Shown in pieces: positions 23,001 to 33,873 of a stretch of 64,000 nucleotides of DNA. A program made the position numbers and the translations under genes. Below the pieces are notes generated by a model. That model did no database searches and was not told where the DNA came from. It saw only the letters and a program-made list of their open reading frames with translations. Each line of letters opens with the position of its first letter. Positions within the stretch are counted from its first letter, which is position 1. Source of the stretch: Mugil cephalus (taxonomy: Eukaryota; Chordata; Actinopteri; Mugiliformes; Mugilidae); the NCBI RefSeq assembly GCF_022458985.1, contig NC_061773.1, positions 26,198,001-26,262,000 on the forward strand, written 5' to 3'.

Positions 23001-23526
23001 TTCACACACAAAATATTTGCTGTTGAGTCTGAACTTCTCCTTCTGGGTCAGATTCTGATTCAAACTGGTCATAAATCCACCGTAAACATTAGCGCATGGG
23101 AACGCCACTGAAAGCTGCATCCTCTCCCCTAGAGGGGGGCGTGGAGTGGGCGTGGCCAGACACAGCTCATTAGCATTTAAAGGCACAGACACAGACGCAG
23201 CCTGTTCTCAGTGGATCTCACTACAGCGACATTTTGACTGGTTGAAATTCAGGACCAAGGCTGAATTTGTGTTTGTACACTTTGAAAACAATAGTGTTGG
23301 ATCCATGACACCTTTACGAAATGGTTGAAAAAAATATATAATATGGGACCTTTAATGTTACCACTGTTAAAAACTGATGGATCTGTTTAAAAGAAATATG
23401 AAATGCCCCCAAACTGACTCGCGCTTTGTCCGATACAGAGACGGCGTCAACGAAGGCATCGAGTGGATGGTGAAGTGCGTCGTGAGGAACATTCACCGGC
23501 CGCCCAGACAGAAGGACATCACATAA
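17056..23526 (+). CDS. arfrp1: ADP-ribosylation factor-related protein 1, complete, 7 exons, 201 aa
   Basis: Arf-like small GTPase of the trans-Golgi network that acts upstream of ARL1 and golgin recruitment. Exons: 17056-17148, 18258-18345, 19118-19200, 20616-20697, 20813-20883, 21647-21747, 23439-23526, all GT-AG with consistent phases. The total is 201 codons, equal to the mammalian protein. P-loop GLDNAGKT is at 24-31, switch I TTTVGLN at 54-60, WDLGGQ at 74-79, NKQD at 134-137 and the G5 region CTAL at 168-171. The N-terminus [13 protein letters not shown] lacks the myristoylated Gly2 of true Arfs, as expected for ARFRP1. The C-terminus ends RPPRQKDIT. The residue after NKQDV is Pro rather than the Glu I recall from mammals, next to an exon junction. 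Introns hold several MITEs. Orthology is very clear. Confidence 0.96.
17410..17892 (-). repeat. CGATAC-rich MITE (hAT-like) with flanking unassigned sequence
   Basis: Between about 17521 (CTAGGGGTGGATACC) and 17892 (GATCCCTACT) lies an AT-rich insert with CGATACATATCGCGATACTC near one end and ATCGATATTTTTG near the other. The ends are imperfect inverted copies of TAGGG(A/G)T. It interrupts the segment that on the minus strand contains a lipid-binding-protein exon remnant. The part from 17410 to 17520 is unassigned. Confidence 0.45.
17893..18010 (-). pseudogene. Fatty-acid-binding-protein-like exon remnant (antisense in arfrp1 intron 1)
   Basis: Read on the minus strand from about 18010, the frame gives [19 protein letters not shown], followed by an acidic stretch ([10 protein letters not shown]) and KTTITLGG. 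This is the pattern of exon 2 of the intracellular FABP/CRABP family: the strand with STFKTTE-FKL followed by EFDE-TADxR-KT. About 40 residues remain. The exon is then cut by the CGATAC-rich insertion. No FABP exon 1, 3 or 4 was recognised nearby, so it is an orphan fragment in the intron of another gene. FABP identity is inferred from motif similarity only. Confidence 0.55.
18050..18240 (+). repeat. Dispersed repeat D, copy 1 (teleost interspersed repeat)
   Basis: TTTCATTTATTTAGCGTCAA, then ACGCTTTACAAAAAACGTCC, CCAGAGCAGCCTG and AACAGGAAGAAACCTTGAAC. This block order is a familiar teleost interspersed repeat. A related copy is at 27065-27205. The end (18207-18230) carries GGATGACTGAGAACCTTCA, also present at the edge of the Penelope fragment (1330-1348). 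Confidence 0.5.
18346..19117 (+). other. arfrp1 intron 2, with a LINE-like tail
   Basis: AT-rich intron. ACAAATAAATGAAATGAAAT near 18875-18895 resembles the tail of an L2-type LINE. No gene. Confidence 0.35.
19968..20353 (+). mobile_element. Nonautonomous hAT-like MITE in arfrp1 intron 3
   Basis: Left end CAGGGGTATCAAACCCATTT, right end GCGTTTGACACCTATG. These are imperfect inverted termini of a common fish hAT-like repeat (CAGGGGTGTCAAAC type). About 386 bases, with no transposase. Target-site duplication is not clear. Confidence 0.6.
20405..20535 (+). repeat. Dispersed repeat C, plus-strand copy (arfrp1 intron 3)
   Basis: Shares TTCGGCCCAAGTCCCGCCCA, ACATGGAGGGGGTGGAGCTT and CACCAGGGGGAGCTCTACTT with copies at 11660-11815 (minus) and 24470-24700. 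It ends about 80 bases before the arfrp1 exon 4 acceptor. Confidence 0.65.
21748..22809 (+). other. First part of arfrp1 intron 6, no gene
   Basis: AT-rich intronic sequence with a T-run near 22098-22110. No recognised element before the MITE at 22810. Confidence 0.45.
22810..23355 (+). mobile_element. MITE with TTAA-bounded inverted ends, arfrp1 intron 6
   Basis: Left end TTAAAGGTCCCACATTATG, right end ATAATATGGGACCTTTAA. The inverted termini (TTAAAGGTCCCA.ATTAT) both abut TTAA, as expected for piggyBac-type insertion. Length is 546 bases. The interior has a GC-rich patch (GGGGGGCGTGGAGTGGGCGT, 23136-23155) and no ORF. The right end stops 83 bases before the last coding exon. Confidence 0.65.
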
Positions 23527-24469
23527 GAGGACGTCGTCCTGATCTCTGTTCTGATTTTGAACTGCGAGTTTCTTCTTTGAGGACATTCCATATAAACCCT
23601 GGAGCTGAGAACCCCCCCTCCACCCCCCCCCACTCCCACACCTTCATGTTTCCTGCAACCTTTTGAATTGAGAATGGTTTGCACTTCTGCATTTATGATC
23701 TGGGTGCACACACAGAGTGACAGCATTTTTTTTTTTACTACGGTCTATCTCTGTGTGTGTTTACACTTGTTGAAAGTGTGTTGTGATTTTTCTCTGCTTT
23801 ATGTGTGGAGCAGCGTCTCTGTGGAGCTCGGCTGCCAGTATTGTGAGAGCACAGAAACAGTGACGACCCGCTGGTCACATAAAATATATAAAGCTTTAAA
23901 ATGACGGTCGTCTCTTTTCTCACGCTGTCGGAATCAGGTGTTTAGCTCACATTTGTAGAGATGTCATGACACAACCAGCTGTAACTACGGGAAGATTAAT
24001 AAGCAGGGATATAAATGTCTGTATGAACTTAGAACTTGGACTTTAATTATCTATCTAATAAAATAAATGGTAAAGCAAAATACGTACAGAACTATCATCA
24101 TGAAAAAATCTACAAAAATAGTGGGCAAAACAGTGTCAACAGTCAAAACAAACAAAAAATACGATGTGTTATTTTCAGAAACACTACAGATGGTATTAAA
24201 TTGTGTTTTCATGTTGAATTACCAGAATAATTGGTTGTATGATGTAGTACTAGTACTTCACACACTAATGTAAACAGCCGCATAAAAAGTGTTTTCACGT
24301 TTAAAAAACACAATTTGGTGGGTTTCAATTTCAGTTAGTTTCTGTCTCTGTTAAAATTGAATTGATATGAACTGGACTGAATATTCTTTTTCACATCCAG
24401 TCTCACAGCAGCTTCCTCCAGGAATCAATCATTTACAAGTTGTTATGTAAAACTTAATTCTTCTCAGTT
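23527..24469 (+). other. arfrp1 3' UTR and downstream flank
   Basis: Follows the TAA at 23524-23526 with a C-rich patch (23620-23640). No AATAAA lies close to the stop. AT-rich signals appear near 23878-23895, and a canonical AATAAA is at 24057. No further gene. Confidence 0.4.
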
Positions 24470-24700
24470 TGAACCACAGACTGTATATAAATATGGACAA
24501 CTTGTCCCCACTGCTTCACTTAAATGAAACATATATCAAAACTTCATACTCAAACATTTATCAACATTAAATTAACTACTTAAAATGAAAAAAATATCGA
24601 CATGTTAGTGTTTTAGTTTGGCCCAAGTCCCACCCACTAACATGGAGGGGGTGGAGCTTATGACCTATACCGCAGCCAGTCACCAGGGGGCGCTCCATCT
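24470..24700 (+). repeat. Dispersed repeat C, longest copy
   Basis: Begins with ACCACAGACTGTATATAAAT and ends with CAGTCACCAGGGGGCGCTCC. The second half matches 20405-20535, and the reverse complement of 11660-11815. Confidence 0.6.
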
Positions 24701-24764
24701 TTACACATGAAACTACCTCTTATCATTGCAGACTTTTAGCAAAAAACACATATTTAGTAAATTG

Positions 24765-25075
24765 AATGCTGTTCACGAACAGCTTGGAGCTCATTCATGG
24801 TCTTAGTCTCTTTTAAAAGACAAGACTCTGAAGTTTCTATCACAATAGTCAGAATCACTGTAAGTGGTTTTGTTCTTGAGTGATCAAAGTTGGCACGGTT
24901 AAAAAATAAGAAGGGAGTTGTTGAATCCTATAATGACTTTTATCATGAAATCAGTAGAAAATGACATATTGTATCATGCAGCATTTACTCAAACATAACT
25001 CGTGTCCAGAGCTCTGATTGGTTCAAAAACCTACTGCTGTCCCACATATGACCCAGTGGGATGTTAAAGGGTTGA
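24765..25075 (+). repeat. Dispersed repeat A, copy 2
   Basis: Second copy of the sequence found in chia intron 5 (4090-4356), same orientation. The CAGAGCTCTGATTGGTTCAA and CTACTGCTGTCCCA blocks are conserved. Confidence 0.65.
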
Positions 25076-25201
25076 TTTCTAGTCAGTAAAGGTTAAAGGT
25101 GCTTAAACCTGCAAATAACTTGAACACTGGCCTTGACACTGTCAAACCAGATTTAACCCGACCACAATATAATGGGCAAAACAATATAAAGGAGTTTGTC
25201 G

Positions 25202-25259
25202 TGGATGGATGGATGGATGGATGGATGGATGGATGGATGGATGGATGGATGGATGGATG
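25202..25259 (+). repeat. (GGAT)n microsatellite
   Basis: About 14 perfect tetranucleotide units. Confidence 0.95.
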
Positions 25260-25407
25260 TGCTCACATACTTTGGTTGAGCCCTGGTATTGTTCACCCTC
25301 TGGATTTTGCCCTAAGATATCAATGAAAATGGAGCTGGAGCACATCTGTTCATAGCCCCAGAGTTCCTTGTTCCCTGTGCAGGTGAACCCTGGAGTTGGG
25401 TTAAAAG

Positions 25408-25408
<1 letters not shown>

Positions 25409-25448
<40 letters not shown>
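25409..25448 (+). repeat. (AAT)n microsatellite
   Basis: About 13 trinucleotide units. Confidence 0.95.
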
Positions 25449-27064
25449 TTAATAATAAAACACACATCTAACCATCAGCTTCTTACGAGAGATTATTTTA
25501 AGACTGGAGGTGCAGAGGGTAAGTACACAAGTATAAAAGCTATAGGATGCAGATTATTATAATAATAATATATTTTATTTATAGCCAGCTCTCTCTGTTA
25601 TTAAACCCAGATAAAAACCCCTGTGAATTGTCTCTTAGGTTATGACATGGCAGACTCTAGAAGAGTAAACAGCCTGCACCGATGCCCTGGGACCCGATGT
25701 AATTCTTAGGAGAACAACGTAGTTGTTGAGCATCTTTCTTGTTGGCCGACTGTACAGTCTGCAACTAAATACAACAGAATTGTGGTTACACATGCTATAT
25801 TTATCTACTGCTCCACATCCTTCTCCTCTGAAACTGATACACCAGATTAACTGTTTGCATGTATTATTTATAAACTGAGAGCCACTCTTTCTTCTTTTTC
25901 TTATCCATCATGAATGAGTGTGTGATTCTACAGATTCAGATTCATTTCCACATTTATTCATCTATGAAAATCTGCCTTTCGTGACGGAAAGTTTAATGCA
26001 TTCTGTAGCTTTTTATTTAGCTTCAGTCTCATTTCCCGATCAGTTGTAAATAACAGGGTTAGTAAACCACATATGCTATTACCACCGGTAACAATAGGTG
26101 GCGCCCAATCCTCCAGGACTGTGTGCACACAGACACAACTTCAGGACTTCATGAAGGAATCTAGATCTGTCAGAGATGTATTCACGGTCACATGACAACT
26201 ATAAGTGAGATAGTGTCAGAGGAAAAGCGGCTACAGCAAATGAATGAATGAATGAATGAATGAATATGAATATCAGCCATTTACAAAAAAACACACGAGT
26301 TCTGTTTTCACGTAATCCAATTCAAGTAATCCAAACATAGAAGGAAACCAAAACAAATAAGTTCAGAAATTAAGTTATGTGTAATAATGTAAAATAACAG
26401 AGGAAAAAAGTATTGATTTAAAGACTATTTGTGTGGAAGAATGGGCCAAAATATGAGCAATGCGTGCGACTAGTTTCTCCAAACAGGAGGCGTCTTGAAG
26501 CTTCTGTACATCTTAATGAAAACCTAAGACTCTGTTACTTTGCAAGTTCCCTCTAACGTGAGCGGAAACTGATTATAATTTATCAGAACTTCATAATTCC
26601 CAGAAGCCACATGTGTAGTCACTCTTCCAGTCTGGTATGTTTGTATCTAGATCACGCTCACAAGGAACCATATATGTTAGGACATGTCGCAGATAATCCC
26701 TTCATTCCAGCACCACCCTCCTTCTCCCTTCTGCAGTTTTTAATTTTATTTTATTCATGCCGTTTTATTTTATTAAAAGATGCATTTTGTCTGTTTGTCA
26801 GTGCTTGAATGTTGCTTATTGTATGTTTCTTGTCGTTGGAAGTTTGAATGCTGAGAAAATCTCTCTCATGAAGTTGATGGAGGAACTAATGGTTGGAATA
26901 TTTTCCCACTCAGCTATTAATGGTTTCTCCAGAGGGGTGTAGTTTCCTCCGCAGTACAAGGGAAACTGAAAAACAGCATTTTCCAGCAGAACAACAGTAC
27001 AAACCAGTCGGTCTAGTTCTACTCAATGTCTGATGTCATTAGGATGTTTAGACAAGACATAGTT
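25449..27064. other. Intergenic, no gene; (TGAA)n at 26241-26265
   Basis: AT-rich sequence with one short tetranucleotide repeat. The small reading frames at 26.6-26.9 kb show no domain, splice context or compositional sign of coding. Confidence 0.45.
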
Positions 27065-27205
27065 ATTACAGTTCAATTCAGTCCAGTTTTATTTATAGGC
27101 CTATAGCGTCAGAAACGACACAGCTCGTTTGAAGACACTTTACAAAACCTGATCTGAAACCCCCAGAGCAAACAAGAAGGCAACAAGAAAAACTAAACTT
27201 ATATA
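27065..27205 (+). repeat. Dispersed repeat D, copy 2
   Basis: CAGTTCAATTCAGTCCAGTT, then TATAGCGTCAGAAACGACAC and CACTTTACAAAACC...CCAGAGCAAACAAG. Same block order as 18050-18190. Confidence 0.5.
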
Positions 27206-27369
27206 AGTAGAATCTGACTGCGATGCAAATACAAGATATAGCTGATGCATGTTACATGAGAGTTTGATGATAAATGTAAATAAAACTTGTGGAAATGTGG
27301 CAGCTTGCGGAGCTAAACCGCCGTGGCCAAACTAATCTGCAAGTAAATAACATCAAATCTTGTGACAAT

Positions 27370-27490
27370 TCACTGTTCTTACTTGGTCACAGTAGCTTAG
27401 TTGCACATAAAAGAAACACTCACTAAAAACCACATGTAACAACAAAGATAAATAAAATAAGATTGGATTCAAAGAAAAAAAACGTAATAA
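27370..27490 (+). repeat. Short dispersed repeat shared with 42390-42470
   Basis: GGTCACAGTAGCTTAGTTGCACATAAAAG-type sequence followed by AAATAAAATAAGAT. An equivalent stretch (GGTCACAGAAGCTTAGTTGC, then A-rich AAATAAAATAAGAT) lies near 42398. Family not recognised. Confidence 0.4.
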
Positions 27491-27807
27491 AATATATACA
27501 GAATTAATGTTATGAACAAATTTACAAAACTAGTCAAACTAGTAGCAAAACAGTACTGATATTTTTAATCGAACTATATCTAAGAATTGTAATGTGCCAC
27601 ATTCAATAAACAATCTATTAGCTGTTTGTAACTCACTTTATTTATTACTACTTTAGCACTTTGTTGTAATCTAGGATCTAAATTTGATTTATAAACAGTT
27701 CCTCCGAGACCAAGACGAGACTTTACGACAGGTGCAGCTCACGTACAAAGCGGAATTGTACTTTGTTGAAATTTCAGAAATATCACTTTTATTTAGCAAA
27801 AATCTCT

Positions 27808-28020
27808 AATGGACCAGTGACTGTAGAGCGGGTTGTCCACGGACCAGGGCGGTATCAGTACGAACCCCGGAGTATGCCACATGCCGAGGAGTCCTTGAGC
27901 CCCCACTTGCTTGGAACTGGTGTGCGAATGTGTAAACAAGTGGGCAGATGTGTCACTGTGACTGTAAAGTGCTTAGAGTATCAATAGATAGACCAGCGCC
28001 ACATAAACAAAATCTAATCT
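27808..28020 (+). mobile_element. tRNA-derived SINE-like element
   Basis: The head resembles a tRNA, with an A-box-like GACTGTAGAGCGGGTTGTCC and a B-box-like CAGTACGAACCCCGG spaced as in Pol III promoters. The body has GGAGTCCTTGAGCCCCC and GTAAAGTGCTTAGAGTATCA, which match a common teleost SINE layout. It is diverged and unlikely to be active. Confidence 0.55.
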
Positions 28021-29039
28021 ACAAGTTTTTCTACATCTATATGTACAAGTTATTCATTCATCCATGTAGTATACATATATACTGGAATTTTAATCTTTTT
28101 AAATATATTTCTGTAATGTTGTGACATCTGTCCCACCAGCATGACCACCCACGACTTTATTTACAATGGCAGATCAAAGATAAACAAGGATTGGACTTTG
28201 AAATAAATTCAGCGAGGGGCAACCAAACAGAACGGGTCTAAAGAGAAATGAGTAACAAATGGAGCCCAGTAAAATAAGAGTTGTTTGCAATAGACAGGTT
28301 AAACCTATGTGACTGAAACTGAGTGGCCACCACCTCAGTTTCCTCACAAATTATGTCACCAGGATGTGGAAGACGTATATTCTGTGGCATCTTGGTTGTA
28401 GTTGTCTGAGGGGATGGGAGAACCACCAGACCAATCACTTCCCTGTTTTGATTGCCACCTACCACATTTAAATATAGCCTACCTATGCTGCAAACACAAA
28501 ACTGGTTGGAACAATACTACAGTTCTACAAATCCTGTGTGTAAACTTCAAATTTTTCCTTTATAAGACCAGACCCACAATGAATTATGTTCTGTGACAAA
28601 AAATGCCTCAATAAACTTTACATTTACACACCAATGTACAGAAATAAATTCATAATGGTGTTGATTGACAGGTACTCTGACTAGTTTCCACTCAACAAAA
28701 ATAGCATTAGATTGATTTATTATGAGGTCTTGGTGACTGTAGACTAAAAACATTTTTGTTTCTCCTTCCTGCTTCCCTGCTTTCAACAGCAGCGACTGAA
28801 ACTTTACTTTACGACATGAGTCATACAGATATCTAAAAAGCTCCTCAGTTAACCGTACCAAGTCTTTATTGATCCAAAACAATCAATAATCAAAAAGTGC
28901 GTAGATGGAGAAGCAGCCGGAAATAATTAAGAGGAAACACGCAACTACCAAGCAGAACAATCACAGCTGTTGCACTCTTAACCTGAGGAAAGTACAGTAG
29001 AGTTATCAATGTTTAGTGAGAAATTATTAATTTATTGCA
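28021..29039. other. Intergenic, no gene seen
   Basis: The 111-codon minus-strand frame at 28547-28882 has no recognisable domain. AT-rich sequence without clear repeat boundaries. Confidence 0.4.
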
Positions 29040-29280
29040 AGAGTGGACTAGAACCAGGATTTAATTTCTATTGGACAGGCAGAGAGGGCAGGGGGCGGAG
29101 CAGTAGAGGTCGACTTTCTAGACAAATAGAGCTGTGTGTCGTCGGTGTAGGACTGAAACTATACCTTATGTTTTTATGGAAAATATGACCAAATGGAAGA
29201 AGGTAAATGATGAACAGTAGTGGACCCAGGCTGGAGCCCTGGGGAACCCCTCTGCTGTTTAATATGAACTACCACCTTTA
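29040..29280 (+). repeat. Fragment of a teleost interspersed repeat
   Basis: AGCTGTGTGTCGTCGGTGTA, then TGAACAGTAGTGGACCCAGG and GAGCCCTGGGGAACCCC. This is a widely repeated fish motif order. No intact ORF. Confidence 0.45.
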
Positions 29281-30305
29281 AGTTTACATTTCATTTTACT
29301 TTGTTCAATTTATTTTCTTTTATTTTTCTAAGTTATATGTTGATTTCATATACTTATTTTATCTTAGGATCTAACTGCCCGGGTTGTTGGTTTGGACTTA
29401 TGAACAATCTGAGAAACTTCAGCAGCAGTTGTGAGGTTAAAAACTAGGTGACAGAAAAGAGGATACTAAGGCACATATCTTAAGTCATTTCCTGAATTTT
29501 TGTGGTTTAAATGACATCTCAGAGGGCTCATTGTTCAGACAGCTTCGGGGCACAAATGAAGCGTGTTATCTGATACACCGGCTCTATGAGGAAGCTTGCA
29601 TGCTGATTTGACATGCAAATCACTCAGACGAAAGAAAACAGAGTAGAACCAGGAAGAGAATACTTTGTAAGTCAGTCTCTCTGTAAAGTCTGTCTTTAAT
29701 TAATATTAATTAGTCAAGACTGTTGACAAGGCAGCTAAGCTACTTAGCACAGATGTCCTGCCAAGCTCACAGCTAATATCGCCTCTGTCAGGTAGAGTCA
29801 TACTACAAGATGGCCTTTTGAATGAGTCTGTTTACAATCTATAATGAATGTACTATATTGTGATATGTGTGAGTAACACAGGAGAAAACAGAAGAAAGGC
29901 AAAATTAAAACATTTAGGAATGTAGGATGTGATGGATGGCTCCGAATCTGGTCTGAACACACGTACCTAAAACTGACCACTTGGCCTAGATCGGATCTTA
30001 ATGCAAGGTCTGAATGGGTCCTAGAAATGTAGATTAACTGTTACGCAACAAAGATAGTGAAACTACTTTATGACTCCAACATTGCTGCAGTAAAACTATC
30101 AGTGAACGTCATCGCGTGAAGACCAGAGGGCACTGAACTGCTGTAAACAAGGTTTAGATCTTTAAAATAAAGTGATCTTTACAATGTCAAAGTAATCAAG
30201 TGAACCCCTGCATTCATAGTTTCCTGCTAATCCCCTTCCAGAGGGTTTTCACAACGCATCATGAATCCAGAAGTCACCATGTTGGACTGAAGTAGATGGT
30301 GGAAA
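29281..30305. other. Intergenic, no gene seen
   Basis: AT-rich sequence, with no exon or RNA gene recognised. Confidence 0.45.
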
Positions 30306-30479
30306 ATGGTGAATTATTGTCGTGTTTTTGGCTGGACCAACCGGATGGACCGTGAAAAACATTTGGAATTTTATAGACTGGTAAAAGTTATCAGAGGAAA
30401 GGAGGCTCTTGGCTCTATGAGGAGAAAAGTCTGGACAGCGTCCCAATTTGTTCGGCCCATTTCTTATCAGACCATTTGA
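30306..30479 (+). pseudogene. THAP-domain fragment with a lost zinc ligand
   Basis: A 57-codon frame starts MVNYCRVFGWTNRMDREK and continues HLEFYRLVKVIR to a TGA. THAP zinc fingers open with M-x-x-x-C-x(2-4)-C...F-RLPK and then a W. Here Cys5 is present, but Trp10 occupies the position of the second zinc-binding Cys, RLPK has become RLVK, and the frame ends before the C-x2-H pair. THAP domains of this type cap P-element/THAP9-like and other DNA transposases as well as host factors. No transposase core was recognised nearby, so this is an orphaned, broken exon. It could be transposon- or gene-derived. Confidence 0.65.
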
Positions 30480-31589
30480 ATGTTGATAGCAGCTCTAAAC
30501 TAATTCTCTGGTGATAACAATATAATTCACACCGTGCTACCACACTGCATTACTGACTTGTTTCTTTGGGTGATCTTTACTGACCTGTCATTCCAACAGA
30601 GTTCACCCAATCTGGGTCACTCTTTTGATAAAGGTCAGACTTTTTAGCTGGAATACGATGAGAAATACAGCAGATTTTAACTCTACATTTTAAGAACTGT
30701 GTTGCTACTATAGCAGGCTGTTATATGTGACCAGATATAATTCAATAATGCCACACGTGGAAGCTTGATATGAATTATCATAAAATCTAAACAACTATTA
30801 GATACTGTAGTAGTATGGTACAAACTGAATTTATTTATTTATTTTTACATATTTTACATTGGATGCATTAAAATCAAAGGCTGCCTTAATTACTTAATAA
30901 AATATGGAAATAAAACTACTTGATTCAGAAGTGCCACAGTATCCTAACCTACAAGATCAAAATGCAATATTGTGTATGGTTTTATATCATATTGTATGTA
31001 AATATATATATATAAAGGCAGTAATACACAATGAACCAGGGCTGCTAAAGCCAACTAACCCAACAGCAGGTCAACACAGTAGCAGTAACTGAGCGTAGTG
31101 ACATTTACAATTCTCATTAAAGATTCAGTAGGTCAGAGAAGCTCAACAGGTCAAATGTCCAAGAAAGCTGCAACAGTATCAAATGTTTTATGGCACTCTC
31201 TCTGTTTGTGTTGTCTTTTTAAGGAAAGACAATGAGGTAAAAATTAGCAGTGGAGTTGACATTTCATTATTTTTTTGTTACACAGTTTGGGTTTTTTCTG
31301 TCATAACACATGCAAATAGAGACACACTTTGATGTCACAAAGTTTTTTTCCTTCTTCCCAGACTGCAAACAAAAATAGCACACTGACCAGTTATAACTCT
31401 TGCAAATTTTCGTTCTTGTGTATTTATAGTTCTTATTGTGTTTTGATTCACAGTAATCTACTGTAATTATACTGTAATGCAATTTACAGTGTATAAAACA
31501 ATTACACATTGGGTAGTGGCTAAAAGTCTTCCACTCAAACTGACCTTAGGACTTCAGTGTAGCCTACTTAGCTAGTGGTTAACCTCTTT

Positions 31590-31592
<3 letters not shown>
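30480..31592. other. Intergenic, no gene seen
   Basis: AT-rich sequence. The short frames at 30904-31092 and 31267-31509 show no domain. Confidence 0.4.

Positions 31593-31645
<53 letters not shown>
31593..31645 (+). repeat. (AT)n microsatellite
   Basis: Perfect dinucleotide run of about 26 units. Confidence 0.95.
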
Positions 31646-31648
<3 letters not shown>

Positions 31649-31914
31649 TAACTGAAACTAAACCTTTAATTCTGGTCTTAACTCGCTCTCTGTTACGACC
31701 GGCCTTCGATGAACCACAACATGAAGAACCAGGGCTCAATGAACATTGAGGAGTTAGTTCGCAGTGTGTATTGATTATTCTAAATACTGCAGGTCAGAAT
31801 AAACCTTATTTGCCATTATATTAAGTGTTAGTGTTGACAGTAGCCAAAACAACACTCACAACATAATTACTCACTAAAAAAAAAACAAAGAGCAACCAGC
31901 TAGATCGGGAACTC

Positions 31915-32420
31915 ATTAAGATTAAAGATGGGTTTGACTGTAACAAATTATCTCTAAATCTTAATAAAACCATTTCTTTGGATTCTTTGTAGTTTAACCA
32001 GAGAAAACAGAACCATAATTGAACTTAAAGATAAATAATATATTAACTGACAGAGTTCAAGCTACAAGATTTCTGTGTAAATATTGATGAATCTCCATCT
32101 TGGAAAAAACTAAGTGGCACCATCACAACTAAACCTGCTAAAAGTGTTGGGATGTTAGAAGAAGTTCCATGATTAACACAGAGGTAGCCATACGTTTATA
32201 TTATTCAATGGATTAGCAATACATTTATTATTGCAACTCTGTGTAGGCGAGCACCTACCTCACTAAACTATGTCCTATTTTTAGACTTCGGAAACATGTG
32301 TCAAGAATCATTCTTCTTATCCTTTGTTTTTAAGATCAGGCATCCTAACTGTATATCAAGTTAACCAACTCCAGCTTGCTTTATTTGTATATAACTCACT
32401 GAACCAGTTACTTTCTCATT
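31915..32420 (+). mobile_element. Non-LTR retrotransposon reverse transcriptase remnant
   Basis: Plus-strand translation, with several stops and shifts, gives pieces such as NKLSLNLNKT and NIDESPSWKK. These resemble the LSLNxxKT and DxxLxWxxH motifs of the C-terminal RT region of CR1/Rex-type LINEs. No continuous frame survives. Confidence 0.5.
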
Positions 32421-33642
32421 TCACCATGAAAGGTGAAATGTGGTATGAACCTGTTATGTGTGGCCAGAGTGTTGAATGCTGCTGTTTCTCCGCTCTCTCT
32501 TCCCTTCTTCATAGGCTGGTAGGCATTTCTAATCAAGTAAGGGATAAAAAGGAGGATGAGAGAGGCCAGCTCTCGCTCTCATTCTGGGGCAGCAGGGGAA
32601 GGTTTGCGTTCTTTCGAGGTTGAAGCGTCACTCAAAAACACAAACACACTAGTCCGGGGACAGGGAGACTCACACAGATCTCTGTCTGGTAGAAAATACC
32701 TCACAGCCACAGACAACCAGGAATTAGAAGGGCACAGGCAAAACCTGTGGTCTAGGACAGAAGGATGAAGCAATTTACCAGGAGGCAGAAAAGGCAGATG
32801 GGTCCTAATAGGAAAGTCAGGCAGAAGAATCCTATAGAAGGCCTCACATGGAAAAGGAGTGAGTGGTGAGAATATACTGAGGCTGACTGCAGGGGATGGG
32901 CTACAGGTGCGATGATTAGCTGAGTGAGAGCAGGTGAGGTGAGGACAGAAGCAGTGGAAAAGTACTGAAGGGTGAGGGGCAGTGGCAGATTGTGACACTG
33001 TCACCACCCACAGTAACTTCAAACTCAGACCTCTGTCTGTCGAACATCTCAGCTACTATGTGGAATAACTTGCAGAGGTTCATTGATATGGATGCAGTAC
33101 TTTACTGTCTTTGTTGAGATAGCACAAATTAATGAACACATACATGTAAATACGCCAGATTGTATCCAGAGGCTAGTTTCCATCTGTAGAACCTTAGAGA
33201 ACCATCTGCAGGTTGATGTGAAGTTAACATAAAACAACAAATAAATATATATATAAATTAGTAACAACATCAAGAGTGAAGAAAAAGTACAGAGTTTGAC
33301 AGAAACACACATTAGTAAAAGCATAAAAACATACAATATTTGACAGAATAGAACACGCACACAACAGTTTAATTAATTAACAAGGTGTCAGGTGTTACTC
33401 GTCACACACCAGGGTTAAAGTGTATGGAACCGGGAGTAACGTGACAGGTGCAAGTGCCGATGCCCATTGCACACGAATGCAAAATACTAGAGGCAATTGC
33501 ACATTGCCCTATTGCACTATAATGGAAAGTGCTGTTGTAAATCGCTCAGCTCTATTTGCACACGATTAGTAAGTACAGATGTTTATATACATGAACTGTT
33601 GAACCAGAAGTATGCATAGATGTTATGCTGTAACAGTTTAGG
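32421..33642. other. Repeat-like intergenic sequence, no supported gene
   Basis: A purine-rich stretch (32540-33000) opens a 147-codon minus-strand frame. That frame is rich in Pro, Ser, Cys and Phe with no recognisable domain, so I do not call it a gene. The rest is AT-rich. Confidence 0.35.
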
Positions 33643-33873
33643 TTATGTGACGTAGACCTGGTTACAGACCTGGTCTGACCTCAGCCGTACCTTCAGGTGA
33701 CACTTAACGGCTTCAAGGCTCGAGCATTCTCTGACTGAAGGTGGTAGGTCGTTACATACAGTGCTGCCTTTGAATGATGGGACATTTTGACCCACAGAGG
33801 TATTTTGTAGATGTACCTTACAGTCACCTCTCATGGTCCAAGACGTCGGGCCACTGGTTCTCAAAATTCTCAA
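33643..33873 (-). mobile_element. LINE RT C-terminal remnant
   Basis: The minus-strand frame contains STVCNDLPPSVRECSSLEAV, followed by KCHLKVRL. This fits the LWNxLPxxxRxxxSLxxFKxxLK pattern that ends CR1/Rex-like reverse transcriptases. Trp of LWN is replaced by Cys. Isolated fragment. Confidence 0.4.

Noticed and set aside
25202..25259. Possible CRISPR-like array
   Set aside because: A simple tetranucleotide microsatellite without spacers, in a vertebrate genome.
25142..25465. Minus-strand 107-codon frame with repeated Ile-His-Pro-Ser and poly-Leu
   Set aside because: It is the translation of the (GGAT)n and (AAT)n microsatellites, not a protein.
27808..28020. Functional tRNA gene
   Set aside because: A- and B-box-like motifs are present but the cloverleaf stems and CCA-side acceptor pairing are not convincing, and a SINE body follows.
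32579..33022. Minus-strand 147-codon frame
   Set aside because: Opposite a purine-rich repeat-like stretch, low-complexity composition, no domain and no splice context.
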